The notes beneath the pieces are model-generated. The model was not told where the DNA came from and made no database searches. It saw only the letters and a program-made list of their open reading frames with translations. 64,000 nt of DNA from Mycoplasmoides alvi ATCC 29626. GTDB lineage: Bacteria > Bacillota_I > Bacilli_A > Mycoplasmatales > Mycoplasmoidaceae. This document shows, piece by piece, positions 39,639 to 51,889 of this stretch. Made by a program: the position numbers and the translations under genes. The DNA is taken from contig NZ_JNJU01000001.1 in NCBI RefSeq assembly GCF_000701785.1, positions 186,001 to 250,000 on the forward strand, in the 5' to 3' direction. Position 1 is the first letter of the stretch, and each line of letters opens with the position of its first letter.

Positions 39639-42011
39639 ATGCAAAAGGTAATAAAAACAAAAAAAACTTTTAAGAATTTACTATTAACAACACTTTCAAT
39701 TTTACCTATTATTGTAGTTACAAGTTTAGGGTTTCAGTATGGAAGTAACTCTAAGGTAAGTATTAAAAATTTTGATCAATCAATTTCATCAGAAAGTAAT
39801 TTAGAAAATAATTTATCTAAAAACAATTTAGTTAATGAAGATAAAAAAAGCGATCAAGTTTCTATTCCTACAATTAATGATACAAACGCTAAAACATTAA
39901 TAATCGGTAAAAATATTATCCATTTAAATAATAAAGTAATTTATGTGCCAGGAATAACTAATCCTTTGGTGTCTGCATCTTTATTAACAGTTTTTGATGA
40001 AAATTTTAATAAGGTTCAAGAAATTATTTTGAATTCAAATTTTGATAAACTTAGTCCAGTTGATGCAAATGATGTTTCTAAAGGAATTATTATTTCAGGT
40101 TGAAATGAAAAAACTGCTATTTACTATGCAATAGACATAGAAACACAAACAATTGATGAAAAATCTAGGGAAATAGTTGATGTACCTTTGAATTCATACA
40201 GTGTAGCTGGTAATTTTAATAAAATGCCATCAGTAATTAGTGTAACTATCACTAATAACCTTCAAGATAGTTCAATTCCTCAATTAGAATTAACAATTAC
40301 TTCTGTATTAACAAAAATTTCAAATAAAATTTCCATTCCTAGAGTTGCAGATATTCCTTTTAATTCAATTCAATTGGTTGATTGTATTTCAGTAAACAAT
40401 AAATTATATGTTGGAATAAATTATAAGAATGATGGTAATCCTGTTGGGAGTGACATTATATTGTTAGACAAAGGAGAAATAATTCCTGGTGGACCAACTG
40501 TCAAACTTCCATTTAGCATTAAAAGTATGGTAAATGATGACCAAGCTAAAAAAATTTATGTTCAATATAGTGATATTAATGATGGAAGTATTCGTTTTTG
40601 AAGTTATAGTACAATCAATAATGATAAGTTTTCACAAGAATCTGCAGGTTGCAATAAATCAGTATTTAGTCAAATGGTAGCAGTGACAAAATTAAATGAT
40701 AAAGATACAAGTGGAATAATTACTTTAAATAATAATAAAAATGTTATTAGATATTATGATATAAACAATTTAAATTCCTACAAATATGATTACAATTTAA
40801 ATTTCTTTGCAGAAAATGGTAATAGAATAAGTGATATTATTTACAATAAGTACACAAATAAGTTTAATTTGTTTTATAGTTATGATTCATATGTTGATGG
40901 AATAATTAGTTGAAATTTTGATCCAACAATGACATCAAGTGAAATTAGTGATGAGAGGTACTATACAGATATTGCACCAATTCATATTAGATATGCTAAT
41001 TTAGTTAAATTAATGAATACTGATACATGAAAAAATGAATATGCTTCTTGCTATGCTAAGAATAATTTATCAAATAGTTTTAAAGATTTTTTAGAAATTC
41101 CAACATTTTTTAAAAATATTCAATTAGAAAGTATTAAAAACAAAGACAACAATTTTGAAATTAAAACTATAGCTAATGATAATATAGGCGTATTTAATTT
41201 AATTGTCGACTATAAAGTTGGTCAATTAAAAGAAAATATAAATTCTAAAAACAACACTAATGATCTTGTTAAAAATAATAATGAAGATAATGTTACTACA
41301 GAAAATGAAACTAAAAATGTAAGATTGTTAGATTTTAATGTAACAAATTTTACTAGCATTAATCCTGAAGATATTAAGGCTAACATTGATCATTCATCTC
41401 AATTACTTAAAAAAACACCAACAGAATTGAAAGAAATGTTGGAGAATTATAAGACTAAAGAATTAACTCAAGAAATGATTTTTGATTTATTTGGAATTGA
41501 TAAAAAATTTCAAAAACTTGATTATTATATTGTAATTAAAGACTACAATGTTTTAGGTGAAATAAATATTGAAATTGTTTTTCCTACAGTATTTAACAAT
41601 GCTAATATTAATTCAAAAGCCAAAACAACAAATGACCAAATTTTATTAGTTAATAATGCATTAACTAAAAGGTCTTTAGAAAATCGATTTAGTATTTCAA
41701 CTGAAAGATGATTTATACCTATAGTGACAATATCTTCTATTATTGTATTTGCAGTTATAATTCTTACTTTATGAATGGTTTGGGGCAAAAAATTATACAA
41801 ATCTTATTTAATGAAAAATAAAAATGATTTATTAAAAGAATATGAATCATTAAAAATTTTAACAGGCGATAATTGTGTACTTGAAGATGCAAATGGTAAT
41901 GTTGTAAATCCTATGTCTTTGGCTTCAACTGTTGCAATTAATGAAAATTCTGAAATAAAAATTAATTTTAGAGAAGAAGGAGATTATTTTAATAAGATAA
42001 GTAAAAAATAA
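39639..42011 (+). CDS. Large surface protein with membrane anchors near both ends
   Basis: This 790-residue protein begins with a signal-like helix (KTFKNLLLTTLSILPIIVV in about residues 9-28) without a lipobox. A predicted outside region of about 660 residues is rich in Asn, Asp, Ile and Ser. A second membrane helix lies near 690-712 (IPIVTISSIIVFAVIILTLW), and a cytoplasmic tail of about 78 residues has GDNCVLEDANGN. The ectodomain has repeated hydrophobic strand patterns such as NKLYVGINYK and KKIYVQYSD, which may be propeller-like blades. No known adhesin or enzyme motif was recognised. Several Trp are TGA. It is probably exposed at the cell surface. Confidence 0.78.
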
Positions 42012-42078
42012 TTTTAATATAATAAGTTTTTTTAAATAATTCATCAAAATACTAAAAAAATATTAAAATTTACTTGTT

Positions 42079-42084
42079 TATAAT
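42079..42084 (+). promoter_or_regulatory. -10 element upstream of the HU-like gene
   Basis: TATAAT, preceded by TTGT, lies about 146 bases before the chosen start. The long leader includes the inverted repeat AAATTTG / CAAATTT (42102-42108 and 42121-42127). Confidence 0.5.
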
Positions 42085-42230
42085 TGCTAAATTACTTTAA
42101 GAAATTTGGATCAAGGTGTTCAAATTTGGGTGTTAACTTGCTTTGCTTGTTTACATTTAATTGAAATTGTGTTTAAAATATTTGGCAGTAAATGTTTAAT
42201 AAATTAGGTATTAGAGGGCATTATTTTAAA

Positions 42231-42629
42231 ATGAGTTCATCAAGTACAAAAAAATTACTTACTCAATCTGAAATGATCAAAGAAATTAGTGAGTCAACAG
42301 GCGTTCCACTAGTTAAGGTGAAAGAAATTATTGCTTCTATGCAAAATATAATTAAGAGTGAATTAATTAAAAATGAGTTAGTTCGTTTCTTTAATATTGG
42401 TAAATTTAAAGTTGTAAGTACAAAGGCTAGAACTGGTATTAATCCTTTCACAAAAGAGAAAATTAAAATACCAGCTAGAAAAAAAGTTCGTTTTTTGGTT
42501 GCTAAATCTTATTCTTCTTCGATTTTAGAAAATAAAGGCGAAAAGAAAACAGTTTCTTCATCTACTAAATCTAAAAATAAGTCTTTACCAAAGAAAACTT
42601 TATCAAAAAGTAAAAGCAAAAAAAAGTAA
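42231..42629 (+). CDS. HU-family DNA-binding protein with basic tail
   Basis: This 132-residue protein has an HU/IHF fold at about 8-96: SEMIKEISESTGVPLVKVKEI, LVRFFNIGKFKVVSTKARTGINPFTKEKIKIPARKKVRF (read in parts). This includes the GINPFT motif of the DNA-binding arm (family GRNPxT). A tail of about 35 residues, rich in Ser, Lys and Thr, would add nonspecific DNA or RNA binding. I chose ATG 42231 because MSSSSTKKLLTQSEM fits the fold; an in-frame ATG at 42192 would add 13 residues. It lies upstream of topoisomerase IV genes, consistent with chromosome organisation. Confidence 0.88.
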   Translation: MSSSSTKKLLTQSEMIKEISESTGVPLVKVKEIIASMQNIIKSELIKNELVRFFNIGKFKVVSTKARTGINPFTKEKIKIPARKKVRFLVAKSYSSSILENKGEKKTVSSSTKSKNKSLPKKTLSKSKSKKK

Positions 42630-42717
42630 GTTTTATTAATTACTTGGTTAGTATAAATTAACTTTTTAGTGACAACTAAGAAGTTTATTTTATTGTTTAT
42701 AGACATAAGAATACATA

Positions 42718-44613
42718 ATGCAATATAATGATAATAGTATTAAAGTTTTAAAGGGTTTAGAACCAGTTAGAAAAAGACCAGGGATGTACATTGGTTCAAC
42801 TGATGTTCGTGGTTTGCATCACTTAATATGAGAAATTTTTGATAACGCTATTGATGAAGTTCATAATGGATCAGCAAATGAAATTAGTGTTATTTTAAAA
42901 AAAGATGGATCAGTAATTATAAAAGATAATGGTCGCGGCATTCCAATTGGTAAAAATAGTTCATCAGGTTTGTCAACAATTGATACAGTTTATACAATTT
43001 TACATGCTGGCGGAAAATTTGACGGTGATTCTTATAAGATTTCTGGTGGTTTGCATGGTGTTGGAGCATCAGTTGTTAATGCATTATGTTTGTGGATGAA
43101 TGTTGAGGTTAAAAGAGAAGGTAAAATCTTTGAATCATCATATATAAATGGCGGAAACATAAAAAAAGCTGCATCACAAACAGGAACAACAAATAGAACA
43201 GGAACAACTGTTCATTTTAAACCTGATCCAACTATTTTTAAAGTAACAACTTTTAATTCATCTATTATCAAAGAAAGATTAAAAGAAACTTCTTTTTTGT
43301 TCCAAGGTTTAAAAATTGAATTTATTGATGAAATAAATCCTAATAATAACGAAGTATTTCATTCAATTAATGGAATAAAAGAGTATATTTCTTTTATAAA
43401 TGAATCAAAAAAACCTATATCTAAAATTGCTTATTTTAAAGGTTCAAAAAATAATATTGATGTTGAAGTTGCTTTACAATTTACACTTGATGAAAATGAA
43501 TTAATTTTATCTTTTGCCAATTCTATTAAAACAAATGAAGGTGGCAGTCATGAGTTAGGTTTTAAAATTGCATTAACAGAAACTATTAATGATTATTCAA
43601 TTAAGTATAAATTATTAAAAGAGCGTGATAAAAATTTTGAAGGCAATGATATTAGAGAAGGTTTAACTGCCATTGTTTCTGTAAAAATACCAGAAAGTAT
43701 GATTTTGTATGAAGGTCAAACTAAAAATAAATTATTTACCCAAGAAGCTAAAACAATTGTTCAAAAAATTGTAAATGAAAAATTATATTTTTTTCTTGAA
43801 GAAAATAAAGAAGATGCATCAAAAATTATTAACAAAATAATTTCAACACGAGATGCAAGATTAGCTGCTAAAAAAGTTAAAGAAAATATTAAACAATTAA
43901 AAAATGTTAAATCTGAAAAAGTTTTATTTGGTAAATTAACAGCTGCTCAAACTAAAGACCCTAAGCAAGCTGAAATATTTTTAGTTGAAGGAGATTCTGC
44001 TGGTGGTACTGCTAAAACTGGTAGAGATCGGAAATATCAAGCAATTTTACCATTAAGAGGTAAAGTTATTAATGTTGAAAAAACTAAGTTATCTGAATTA
44101 TTAAAAAATGAAGAAATTTTATCAATTATCTCTTGCTTAGGAACTGGGATAGGAGAAAATTTTAATATTAAAAATATTAGATATCATAAAGTTATAATTA
44201 TGACTGATGCTGACACAGATGGTGCACATATTCAAATTTTGCTTTTGACATTCTTTTATCGTTACATGAGGCCTTTAATTGAACAAGGCATTATTTATAT
44301 TGCAATGCCTCCTTTATATAAAATAACCAATAATATTAGTAAAAAGTTTAGTTATGCATGAAATGACCTTGAACTTGAAGATTTAAAAAAAATGTATTCT
44401 AAATATTCAATTCAGCGTTATAAAGGTCTTGGTGAGATGAATTCTGATCAACTATGAACAACTACAATGGATCCAAAATCAAGACAACTAGTACAAGTGA
44501 CATTAGAAAATGCAGTTCAAGCTGAAAGAAGAGTAACAACATTAATGGGAGAAAATACATCTTCACGCAAGGATTGAATTAATCAGAATGTTGAATTTAT
44601 TATGGATGAGTAG
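42718..44613 (+). CDS. parE: Topoisomerase IV subunit B
   Basis: This 631-residue ATPase subunit decatenates chromosomes with ParC. The GHKL ATPase has [14 protein letters not shown] (about 38-51), [12 protein letters not shown] and [21 protein letters not shown] elements are [19 protein letters not shown] (about 421) and [31 protein letters not shown] and [12 protein letters not shown] are ParE rather than GyrB forms. TGA codons give conserved Trp. It ends 8 bases before parC, and the two are co-transcribed. Confidence 0.96.
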
Positions 44614-44621
44614 TTATCATT

Positions 44622-47075
44622 ATGAATAATAAAATTTATCAAAAAATTCAGAAAAAAGAATTTGATGAAATTATGTCAGATAGTTTTGGAAAATATGCAA
44701 AGTATATTATTCAAGACAGAGCTTTACCTGATATTCGTGACGGATTAAAACCAGTTCAAAGAAGAATTCTTTATGCAATGTATAAAATTGGTTTGAATCC
44801 TGAAAAAGCACATAAAAAATCAGCAACAACTGTTGGCGAAGTCATTGGTAAGTATCATCCACATGGAGATTCTTCAATTTATGAAGCATTGGTTAGAATG
44901 AGCCAATGATGAAAAAATAATATTCCTTTAGTCGATATGCAAGGCAATAATGGTTCAATTGATGGCGATAGTGCAGCGGCTATGCGTTATACTGAAGCTA
45001 AGTTTTCTACGTATGGTTTTAGTATGATGAACCAAATCGAAAAAGAAACAGTTAAATTTGTTTTTAATTTTGATGACACTGAATATGAACCGACATTATT
45101 GCCAACATTGTTGCCGAATTTATTCATTAATGGAGCTACTGGTATTGCTGCTGGCTATGCAACAAACATCCCTCCTTTCAATATTAATGAATTGATTGAT
45201 GCAATTATTATGAAAATTGATTCCCCAAATTGTAGATTAGATTCTTTAATTAAAGTTCTCCCTGGTCCAGATTTTCCAACAGGTGGAATTATTTGTGATG
45301 ATAATGGAATTAAAGAAAGTTATGAAACAGGTAAAGGTAAATTTATTTTAAGAGCTAAAATAGATAATGAAATTGTAAATAATAAAATGCAATTGGTAAT
45401 TAGTGAAATACCTTATGAAACTAATAAATCATCCATAATTAAAAGCATTGAAGAAATAATTGATAATCAAGAAATAGCATATTTAAATGAAGTTCGTGAT
45501 GAATCAGATAAAAATGGAATTAGAATTGTTTTAGAATACAAAGGTGATGAAAAAATTGCAGATACAATAAAACGATATTTGTTTAAAAATACACAGTTAC
45601 AAATTACTTATAACATTAATAATATTACAATTTATAACCGGAAACCTATTCAAACAACATTAATTAATTATTTAGATAGTTATCTTGAACATGCTATGGA
45701 AATAATTATTAAAAGTTCTGTTTTTGACTTAAACAAAACAAAAAACCGTTTAGAAATTATTGAAGGTTTAATTAAGACTACTTCAATTATTGATAAAATT
45801 ATTGAATTAATTAGATTGTCAAAAGATAAAACTAGTGCAATTAGTGGTTTAATGGAAAAATTTGCTTTTACTAATAATCAAGCAGAAGCAATTGTTCAAC
45901 TAAGATTATATAGATTGACAAATACAGATGTATTGGGTTTGCAAGAAGAATTTAAAACTCTTAATGAAACTATCATTGAATTAAATAAAATTCTTAATGA
46001 TGAACAATATCGTAAACATTATTTAAAAGGTATTTTAAGAAATTATAAAAAAATTTTTAACAACCCTAGAAAAACTAAAATTGAAAAAGGTGTTGAAAAA
46101 ATTGTTATTTCTGATGTTGATATTATTGAAAATAAAGATATTAATGTTGTTATTAGCCGCAATGGTTATATAAAATATACAACTCAAAAAATTGATAATT
46201 TAAATACATTGTGTAATTTAAAAATGAAAGAAAATGATACATTAGTATTTGTTTCAAATGCACAAGTTTTAGACCGAATATTAATAATTACTAGCTTTGG
46301 CAATTTTATTTGTTTACCAATTCATAAAATTAAAGAGGGAAAAATTCGTGAATTAGGTAATCATATAAACAATATTGTTACTTTAAGGGATAATGAAAAA
46401 ATTATTTTTGCTAAAGTTTTAAAAGATAATTTAAATGTTGAAAATAATTTAAGTATTGTTTTGGTTTCAAAATATGGAATGGTAAAACGATTTTATATAA
46501 GAGATGTCCTTAATTGTAAAATTATCAAACCAAGCATTTGTATGAATCTAAAAGAAAATGATATTCTAGTAGATGCAAAATTAGTTTGTGGAGAAAATCA
46601 GCAAATAATTCTTTATTCTCAACTTGGAAATGCATTGAGATTTAATATTGATGAAATTAGTGTTATTGGTTTAAAGGGTATGGGGGTTAGAGGCATAAAA
46701 TTAAGAAATGAAGATTTTTTAATTAATTGTTCGATAATAGAACCTGAAAATGAAAACTATGTTGTATTATTCGCAAGCAACGGAATTAAAAGAATAGCAA
46801 TTAAAGATTTAATAACCTTAAGTCGAGCAACAATGGGAAAACCAATTTTAAATCAAATAAAATCTAAACCGTATAAATTGGTTAGTGCAATATTAATTGA
46901 TGGTAAGCAAAAAAATATTATTTGTTATCAAGAAAATAGTGAAGAACCTAAAATTATTTCAGTAAATCAAATTCCACTGCTAGATTTTGATTCTAGAATG
47001 AGTTCTCCTATCTTAGAATCATTAATTTTTGCTTATTTGCCAGATAAGGAAATGGATCAATTTAAAAATGAGTAA
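44622..47075 (+). CDS. parC: Topoisomerase IV subunit A
   Basis: This is an 817-residue cutting and rejoining subunit. The catalytic Tyr is residue 123 in [11 protein letters not shown]. The quinolone region [12 protein letters not shown] (79-90) has Ser84 and Glu88, the usual unmutated residues. GNNGSIDGD is the ParC form (GyrA has GNFGS). The C-terminal domain is a beta-pinwheel of about 300 residues that binds DNA but lacks the GyrA box. A run of three Trp codons near 97 (two TGA) precedes [10 protein letters not shown]. It follows parE as in MG203-MG204. Confidence 0.96.
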
Positions 47076-47078
47076 TGT

Positions 47079-47681
47079 ATGAAATCTCAAAATAATTCTT
47101 TTTTAAATTATTTTAGACCTAGTATGTATATAAATAGTTTTGAAAAAATAAATATTTTTTCTTTGGTAAATCAAAATATAGGCACAATTTATTGTGATTT
47201 AGATAATACTTTAGTTCCTCATTTTAGTCGAAAACCAAATAATAATGTTAAACAATTTTTAAAAAAAGTTAAAAATGAAAAAATTCATATTTGAATATTA
47301 TCAAATAATTCTAAAAAAAGAGTTTTTGAATTTTGTAAAGAATTAATTGATGAACATATTATTGATGGTTATATTTCTAATGCAAAAAAACCACTAGTCT
47401 ATAAGGTAAAAAAACATATGAAAAAAAATCAAATATTACCAGAAGAAACAATAATTATTGGTGATAAATTGCTTATAGATATTTTATTAGCTAATAGATT
47501 AGGTTGTAAATCAATTTTAGTCCATCCATTATTAGAAGTAATTTATGATTTAAAAACCAATAATAAAAAAATTCAAAAATTTATTGAAAATATTATTTAT
47601 TTAAAATTAGAAAAAAATAATTTTTTAAATATTAATTCATTAAACCAAGAATTTATAGATGGCGCAAATGAAATTCTTTAA
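47079..47681 (+). CDS. yqeG: YqeG-family HAD phosphatase
   Basis: This 200-residue HAD-superfamily protein has the nucleophile motif IYCDLDNTLVPH (about 38-49), the second motif WILSNNSKKR near 72-81 and the third motif IIIGDKLLIDILLANRLG near 125-142. YqeG proteins may dephosphorylate phosphatidylglycerol phosphate or another lipid; the substrate is not proven here. It is followed by yqeH with a 23-bp overlap. The order yqeG-yqeH-nadD-yqeK is that of Bacillus. Confidence 0.9.
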
Positions 47682-48777
47682 TAATATGAATATAAATAAA
47701 AAATGTTTGGGTTGTGGTGTTTTTTTAACAAATATTATAGATAAAATTGGTTATACACCTGTTATAGAAAAAGCAAAATTATGTCAAAGATGTTTTAAAT
47801 TAAAATACTATAACCAAGATACATTTAATCATAAAAAAGACGATATTGAAAAGCATGTTACTAATGTTTTAAATAAATTTGATTTTTCTGATAAAACTAC
47901 TTTTTATGTTTGTTCATTTTCTCAAATATTCTTTAAAAAAAATGAAATTTTAAAATTAAAAGAAAAATCAAAAAAATTTTTTTTAATTATTTCTAAAATT
48001 GATTTATTTACAGATATCTTTGATATTAATTTATTAAGTAGAAAAATAAATGATTTAATTGATAAATATGATTTTAAAGTTAAAAAAGAACAAATTATAA
48101 TATGTTCGTCACTTAAAAAGTTAAATTTTAAACTAATAGATAATGCATTATTAAAAGCATCTAAAATCAAATCTAAGGTAGTTTTTTGCGGTCCTACTAA
48201 CTCAGGAAAATCTTCAATAATTAATTGAATACTAAAACATCAAGAAAATTTTAAAAATGATTTTTTAACAACAAGTTATTATAAAAATACAACCCAAGAC
48301 ATAAAACAAATTATAATACCTAATTATGCTACTATAATTGATTTACCTGGTTTTATTGATAAAAATAGTTTTCAAACATTAATTTCAGATGAAAATTTAA
48401 AAAATTTTTCTGGATCAAAATCAAAATTTGTTAATAAAGTTTTTCAAATTAAAAATGATCGTTTATTTAAATTTAAAAACTTTGCTGAAATAATTGTTAT
48501 TGTTGATAATGAAAAAAATAAACAAAAAAATTTAATTTCTTATTTAAACCAAAATGTAGAAATTTATGGGCAAAATTTAAAAAATAATAAAATTAATCCT
48601 TTAATAGAAAATAAGAATAAAAAAATGGCACAGTATGAATACATTTTGAAAGATGACTTTAATATTTTATTTTTTGATAATTTAGGTTTTATTGTTTTAA
48701 AAAATATTTTGTTATTAAAAATAAATATGGATAAAAATATTTCTAAACCAATTTTAATAAATAATTCAAGGTTTTAA
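47659..48777 (+). CDS. yqeH: Circularly permuted ribosome-assembly GTPase YqeH
   Basis: This 372-residue GTPase is involved in 30S assembly. The N-terminal zinc knuckle is CLGCG ... CQRCFKLKYY (about 16-57). The permuted G motifs run G4 (ISKIDLFTD, unusual SKID), G5 (CSSLKKL), G1 (FCGPTNSGKSSIIN) and G3 (IDLPGF). The C-terminal part is Asn/Lys-rich. The start at 47659 lies within yqeG; ATG 47668 is an alternative. It ends directly before nadD (TAA ATG). Confidence 0.92.
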
Positions 48778-49851
48778 ATGACAATGAAAAAAGTAATTAT
48801 TTATGGAGGCAGTTTTGATCCATTTCATAAAGGTCATTTAACAGTAGCAAAAATTGCCATGAACAAAACAAAAAGTGATTTATTGTATTTTGTTCCATCT
48901 TATACAAATGAATTAAAACAAAATTCTTTAATTTCTCATTTTAATCATCGATGTAGAATGATTAAAAATGATATAAATAAATATAAAAAATTTAAATTAT
49001 CTATTTGAAATATTAAAAATAAAAATTTATATTCAATAAATTTAATAAATTATTTTCTTAAAAAATTTCCAAATAGTAAATTATATTTGTTAATAGGTTC
49101 AGATCAATTAAATAATTTTCATACATGAAAAAAAGCAAAAGAAATTTCTAAATTAACTAATATTATATGTGTGTCTAGACCAAAAAATAAAATTAATAAA
49201 ACTAATTTGAAAAAATTTAAAATTCAAATTATTGGTAATTCTAATATTGATATTTCATCATCAACATTAAGAAAGACTTCTATTAAAAAATATATGAGTC
49301 AAAAAAATATTAATTATATTAATGATAATTGATTATATACAGATGATAGAATTAAAAGGTTTTTGTCTAAAGAAAGATGAGAACATTGCAAAAGAACTGC
49401 AATTTTAGCAAAAAAATTAGCCATAAAAAATAATTATATAAAACCTAATGATGCATATATAGCTGGTTTATTTCATGATTTAGCAAAAGAGTTTACTGAT
49501 AATGAATTAATCTATTATGCTAATTTACTTAATATAAAAAAATACACATCAATAAAAACATTACATCCATATGTTGGTTATTATTTTATGAAGTATTATT
49601 ATTTATTTAAAAATAAAAAAATATTGCAAGCTGTTTATAGACATACTGAACCTATCAAAAATAAAATTTCAAAATTAGATAAAATAGTTTTTGTTGCAGA
49701 TAAATGCGAACCGGCTAGAATTTTTCAACAAAAAAAATTACCTTTTAATGTTAAACAAATTGAAAAAATAGCAAATAAAAATATTAATTTAGCATTCAAA
49801 ATATTAAGCAATATAATAAAAAATTATTTTGAAAAATCAAAATCTAATTAA
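48778..49851 (+). CDS. nadD: Fused nicotinate-nucleotide adenylyltransferase and YqeK HD phosphohydrolase
   Basis: This is a 357-residue fusion. The NadD part (about 1-185) has IYGGSFDPFHKGHLTVAKIA, with the HxGH motif, and ISSSTLR for ATP. The HD part (about 195-357) has SKERWEHCKRTAILA, AGLFHDLAKEF with His-Asp metal ligands, and YRHTEP; it matches YqeK, which in Firmicutes hydrolyses Ap4A. Bacillus encodes the two as adjacent genes. Start is ATG 48778, right after the yqeH stop; ATG 48784 is also possible. Mycoplasma NadD proteins with an HD part are known (MG240-type). Confidence 0.93.
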
Positions 49852-50016
49852 TATATATATGTCTGTGTGTACAAGCAATTTCATTAAAAATACATCAAAA
49901 TTTTTAATTAAAATACTTTTATTAACTATTTGAAAATTTTTAAATTATAAAATGCAATTTATGACATTTAAGTTTACAGACTTAGTTAAAAAAAATAAAT
50001 AATTTTATAAAATTTA

Positions 50017-50859
50017 TTAATAAACATTTTTTAAAGACTTTTCATTTATGATGTTTTGAATAATTTTAAAATAATCGATAGAACGCTCTATGAATGGTAA
50101 ATGTCCAGTCCTCAACATTTGAATAATTCAAATATCTTTAACATCATGTTTTAATCTTTTAATTGTTTTTTTTATGGGTAAAATTGAATCACATTCTCCT
50201 AAAATTAAGAATGTTTTAGTATCTAAGTTCTTATAATTATTTTTAATGAATAAAAGTTCATTAAAACTTCCTAATTGATTGTTAAGTAATAAAAATGCAT
50301 TTGCATGATCTTTATAATATTTTAAATCGTTTTTTAAAAGCATTTCTCCATTAATTGGATCATCATAAATTGAACGTTTATCAAAAAACAATGAACGTGA
50401 AAATTTATATAAAAATTGCTTCATTTTTTTAGGTTTAGGTCTAAATGTTGTTTTAAATTTTATTCCTTTATAAACAGATGTTGAATTCATAGGTGACACT
50501 AAAATAAGTTTATCTACTATGTCTTTTGATAGCATATTGGTGGCACAAACTGCAATTGCTCCCCCCATAGAATGACCTATTAAAATAATTTTACTAAAAT
50601 TCATTTTTTTAATTCAGTTAGCCAAATATTTAGCATAATATGATACTTTAAGCTTTTGAGGATTATAAGATAATTCTCCATGTCCTGGAAAAACTATAGA
50701 ATAATAATCATTATCAGAAATTTGGTCACTAAACGAGTTGTGATAATAACAATTTGCTGCATAACCATGACAAAAAATTATTGTTTGTTGATTTTTATTT
50801 TTAGCAGGCCGGTAATAATATTCAAATTCATCGTTTATAAAATATTCATATTTATTCAT
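50017..50859 (-). CDS. Alpha/beta hydrolase, lysophospholipase-like
   Basis: This 280-residue alpha/beta hydrolase has the nucleophile elbow IGHSMGGAIA (Ser in about 94-98), the oxyanion region IIFCHGYAANC near 29, the acid in LGECDSILPIKK and the catalytic His in RTGHLPFIER. It has no signal peptide, so it acts in the cytosol or at the inner membrane face. Mycoplasmas often carry several such enzymes annotated as esterases or lysophospholipases; the substrate cannot be read from sequence. It is convergent with nadD, with a 165-bp gap. Confidence 0.88.
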
Positions 50860-50936
50860 TGATTAATCTTTTCATTTAGTATTTATTCATTCAATTCTAA
50901 TGTAAATAGTTGAAGATTTAAAATAAATTATTTTAT

Positions 50937-51878
50937 TTATTTAACATATTTAACAACAAATTCTTTTAAAATTTTAATAGATTCAAATAATTTTTTCTTT
51001 TCTTTATTATTAAGATCTATTTCGAGAATCATTTTAACACCATCACGTGTTAAAACACTAGGAACACCAATAAAAATATCTTTAAATCCATATTCTCCAT
51101 TAAGATAAGTTGAAACTGGTAAAATTTCATAACTATTATCAATAATTGATCTTAAAATTGCTGCAACACAATTACCAATACCATAATATGTTGCACCTTT
51201 ATTATTAATAATTTTATAAGCTTTTTTACGAACAGGTTCTTCTAATAATTTTTCATAATTTTTACTGTTAATTTTATGAATTTTTTCTAGTTTTGATAGT
51301 GGAACGCCTTCAATTTTAATTTGAGAAAAGGCAACAACTGAAGAATCTCCATGCTCGCCTAAAACATAAGCTTGAACTGCCTTAGGAGATACACTAGCAC
51401 GTGATCCAATGAAATGTCGTAATCTAGCAGTATCTAATGTAGTTCCAGAACCAATTACTTTATTTTTTGGTAATCCTGAATATTTTCAAAATGTATATGT
51501 CATAATATCTACTGGATTAGAAACAATAATAGCAATTCCTTTAAAACCAGAATTTTTAACTTGTTTAGCAATTTCTTTCATAATATGGACATTTCCTTCA
51601 ACAAGTTGTAATCTAGTTTCATTGGGTTTTTGTGGTCGACCTGCACTAATAATTACAAATTCTGCATCTTTTAAATCTTTATATTCTGCTTTATAAATAT
51701 TAAATGTTCTTTGATTTGTTCAACTTGCATCTTCAAAATCTCAAATATTTCCATCCCTTATTTTTTCATTTATGTCAATAATTCCATAACTTCCTGATAA
51801 ACCTTGGTTAATTGATGAATATAAAAAAGAATTACCAACAGCACCTGATCCAATTGAAATAACATTAATTTTTTTCAT
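50937..51878 (-). CDS. ldh: L-lactate dehydrogenase
   Basis: This is a 313-residue fermentative enzyme, pyruvate + NADH to lactate. It has the NAD site [17 protein letters not shown], Asp near 36 (IIDIN), [15 protein letters not shown] with Gln in the substrate-specificity position and catalytic Arg, [25 protein letters not shown] and the catalytic His in [10 protein letters not shown]. The Gln marks LDH over malate dehydrogenase. It lies 11 bases after the MFS gene and is probably co-transcribed with it. It is expected to recycle NADH from glycolysis. Confidence 0.96.
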
Positions 51879-51889
51879 AAATAATAAAC

